Shown here in pieces: positions 62,674 to 64,000 of a stretch of DNA of 64,000 bases. This stretch comes from Pseudomonas poae. Lineage in GTDB: Bacteria; Pseudomonadota; Gammaproteobacteria; Pseudomonadales; Pseudomonadaceae. The notes beneath the pieces were generated by a model. It was given only the letters and a program-made list of their open reading frames with translations, did not search any database and was not told the origin of the DNA. A program made the position numbers and the translations under genes. The DNA is taken from positions 1-64,000 of the forward strand of contig NZ_JYLI01000014.1 in the NCBI RefSeq assembly GCF_001439785.1, read 5' to 3'. The stretch's first letter is position 1. Each line of letters begins with the position of its first letter.

Positions 62674-63849
62674 ATGCGTTTACGCGCACTCTCCAAACGG
62701 GTTCAACAATTAGAACTTTCGGAAACATATGCGATTTTGGACACCGTGCGTAAATTGCGGCAACAGGGTGAAGACGTCGTCGATCTCGGCGGTGGTGAAC
62801 CTGACTTCAGGACACCTGACCATATAGTCCACGCTGCCGTGAATGCGCTCGCAGAAGGCGAGACACACTACACCGCCAGCCGCGGAACCCAAGCGTTACT
62901 TGAAGCCGTAGCCCATAAATATAAAAAAGAGCACGGACTCGATCTGGACGCCAACCGAAACATCATTATTACGCCCTCAGCCAAACATGCCCTGTTCATC
63001 ACACTGATGACTTTGCTCGATGACGGCGATGAGTTAATAGTCCCCACGCCCAGTTGGGTCAGTTATAAAGCCATGGCGGCGATGGCCGGCGCTACCGTCA
63101 AGGCCGTGCCGCTGGACGGCGCAACAGGTTTCCGACTGGAGCCCGAGCAACTGGAACGGGCGATCACGCCGCGTACCAAGGCTATTTTGATCAATAACCC
63201 GAACAACCCCACCGGCCGCGTACTGAGCCGTGAAGAAGCACAGGGCGTGGTCCAGGTCGCGCTGAAGCATGGCCTGTATATCGTCAGCGATGAAATCTAC
63301 GAAAAGGTCCTCTACGACCAGTCACGCCATATCAGCATGGCCAGCCTCGAAGGCGCTGCGCCGATTACCGTGACGATCAGCGGGTTTTCCAAGGCCTACG
63401 CGATGACAGGTTGGCGCCTGGGTTATGTGGTCGGCAGCGAAGACATCTGCGGACAGTTGCTCAAGGTGCAGCAGCACACGGTCGGCTGCGCCGGTTCCTT
63501 TATCCAGCGCGGCGGCGTCGCGGCGCTTGAAGGTTGTCAGCAGCGGATCGCTGAAATGGTGGTGGCCTATAAACGGCGTCGCGACAGGCTCATCAGCGGG
63601 CTCGAACATATTCCAGGCATCACCTGCAGGGCACCCGAAGGCGCTTTGTATGTGTTCGCCTCAATCTCGGATCTCGGGTTCGAAAACTCCATGGCCTTCA
63701 CACGCTGGCTACTGGAAACGGTGAAGGTCGCCGTCACACCTGGCACCGCGTTCGGCGAAGGCGGCGAAGGCTATGTGCGGCTGTCCTTTGCGGGCAGTGA
63801 CGAAGACATCGACGAAGCAATTAGACGACTGCACTACGCGTTCCAGTAA
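62674..63849 (+). CDS. Class I/II PLP aminotransferase
   Basis: A 391-residue fold-type I aminotransferase close to aspartate/aromatic aminotransferases. LGGGEPDFRTPDHI is the N-terminal substrate loop, HYTASRGTQALLEAV follows, and NNPNNPTGRVLS, VSDEIYEKVLYD and the Schiff-base Lys240 in ISGFSKAYAMTGWRLGY are all intact. The C-terminal carboxylate-binding Arg is in GYVRLSFAGSDEDI. It probably acts on the keto/amino group of the hydroxylated amino acid made by the preceding oxygenase; this is inference from position. AAGGTG precedes the ATG. Confidence 0.9.
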   Translation: MRLRALSKRVQQLELSETYAILDTVRKLRQQGEDVVDLGGGEPDFRTPDHIVHAAVNALAEGETHYTASRGTQALLEAVAHKYKKEHGLDLDANRNIIITPSAKHALFITLMTLLDDGDELIVPTPSWVSYKAMAAMAGATVKAVPLDGATGFRLEPEQLERAITPRTKAILINNPNNPTGRVLSREEAQGVVQVALKHGLYIVSDEIYEKVLYDQSRHISMASLEGAAPITVTISGFSKAYAMTGWRLGYVVGSEDICGQLLKVQQHTVGCAGSFIQRGGVAALEGCQQRIAEMVVAYKRRRDRLISGLEHIPGITCRAPEGALYVFASISDLGFENSMAFTRWLLETVKVAVTPGTAFGEGGEGYVRLSFAGSDEDIDEAIRRLHYAFQ

Positions 63850-63895
63850 AAGCTCGATTATTTCGACGGTTTCACACATACCCACAGGATTGAGT

Positions 63896-64000
63896 ATGCC
63901 CCCCATGAAAACTGCACCTGTTTGCTCCCCACATCGCATTGCGATCATTGGCAGCGGCCCTCGCGGCTTGTCGGTGCTCGAACGTCTGGCCGCACTGATG
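63896..64000 (+). CDS. FAD/NAD(P)-binding protein, 5' part only
   Basis: An open frame running off the window edge (35 residues seen). RIAIIGSGPRGLSVLERLAA is the dinucleotide-binding motif typical of the stand-alone FAD/NAD(P)-binding family PF13454. The ATG at 63896 has AGGA about six bases upstream; a second ATG at 63905 is possible. It starts 46 bp after the aminotransferase stop, so it is very probably in the same operon. Confidence 0.72.
   Translation, partial: MPPMKTAPVCSPHRIAIIGSGPRGLSVLERLAALM

Overview
The window is a GC-rich stretch of chromosome from a Pseudomonas of the P. fluorescens group. Supporting evidence: almost every gene has a Pseudomonas-type family assignment (polyphosphate:AMP phosphotransferase, NAGGN osmolyte genes, RbdA-like c-di-GMP protein, YheU, DUF3509, CsrA paralogue). 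There is a 1-undecene-forming UndA-type oxidase, a family I know only from pseudomonads. The intergenic spaces also carry paired REP (REPIN) elements of the kind common in fluorescent pseudomonads. Identifications rest on motif reading and recall; no database search was possible.

Layout. 1-7.7 kb: OPT-family transporter, chemoreceptor, TrmK tRNA methyltransferase, DUF2986 protein, YeeE/YedE sulfur transporter, secreted DRGH nuclease, tRNA-Asn. 7.8-11.1 kb: LysR regulator divergent from an FMN L-lactate dehydrogenase, then a diguanylate cyclase. 11.2-17.9 kb: a leftward run trhO - DsbA-like - ABC exporter - RbdA-like GGDEF/EAL protein - undA. 18.1-32.9 kb: a complete insecticidal Tc toxin locus. 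Two ORFs together make a full-length TcA, followed by TcB; a convergent TcC (Rhs) carries an unrecognised C-terminal toxin domain. 33-35.5 kb: bolA, a DUF2059 protein and fumC. From memory of PAO1, fumC2, a DUF2059 protein, bolA, trhO, a DsbA-like gene, an ABC exporter and rbdA are contiguous there, so the toxin locus looks inserted between trhO and bolA.

35.5-42.3 kb: a structured repeat element, a DMT exporter, a thiolase bracketed by inverted REPIN copies, polyphosphate:AMP phosphotransferase and mnmC. 42.3-47.1 kb: one 1611-residue leucine-rich-repeat protein with a C-terminal NEL ubiquitin-ligase domain, i.e. a large candidate host-directed effector. 47.4-52.3 kb: the three-gene N-acetylglutaminylglutamine amide (NAGGN) osmoprotectant module. 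52.3-59 kb: YheU, a CsrA paralogue, an SDR enzyme, the 50-residue DUF3309 protein, an LTA-synthase-like membrane sulfatase, small conserved proteins, an ankyrin protein, a DUF3509 protein behind a candidate sigma-54 promoter, and a LuxR-type HTH protein.

59.2-64 kb: LysR regulator divergent from an MFS transporter, then an Fe(II)/2-oxoglutarate oxygenase of the clavaminate-synthase/amino-acid-hydroxylase type, a class I aminotransferase and the start of an FAD/NAD(P)-binding protein. Together these look like the left part of a small amino-acid-derived metabolite cluster that runs off the window. The most notable content is therefore host-interaction and secondary-metabolism material (Tc toxin with new payload, NEL effector, UndA, the right-edge cluster) set in a conserved Pseudomonas backbone.
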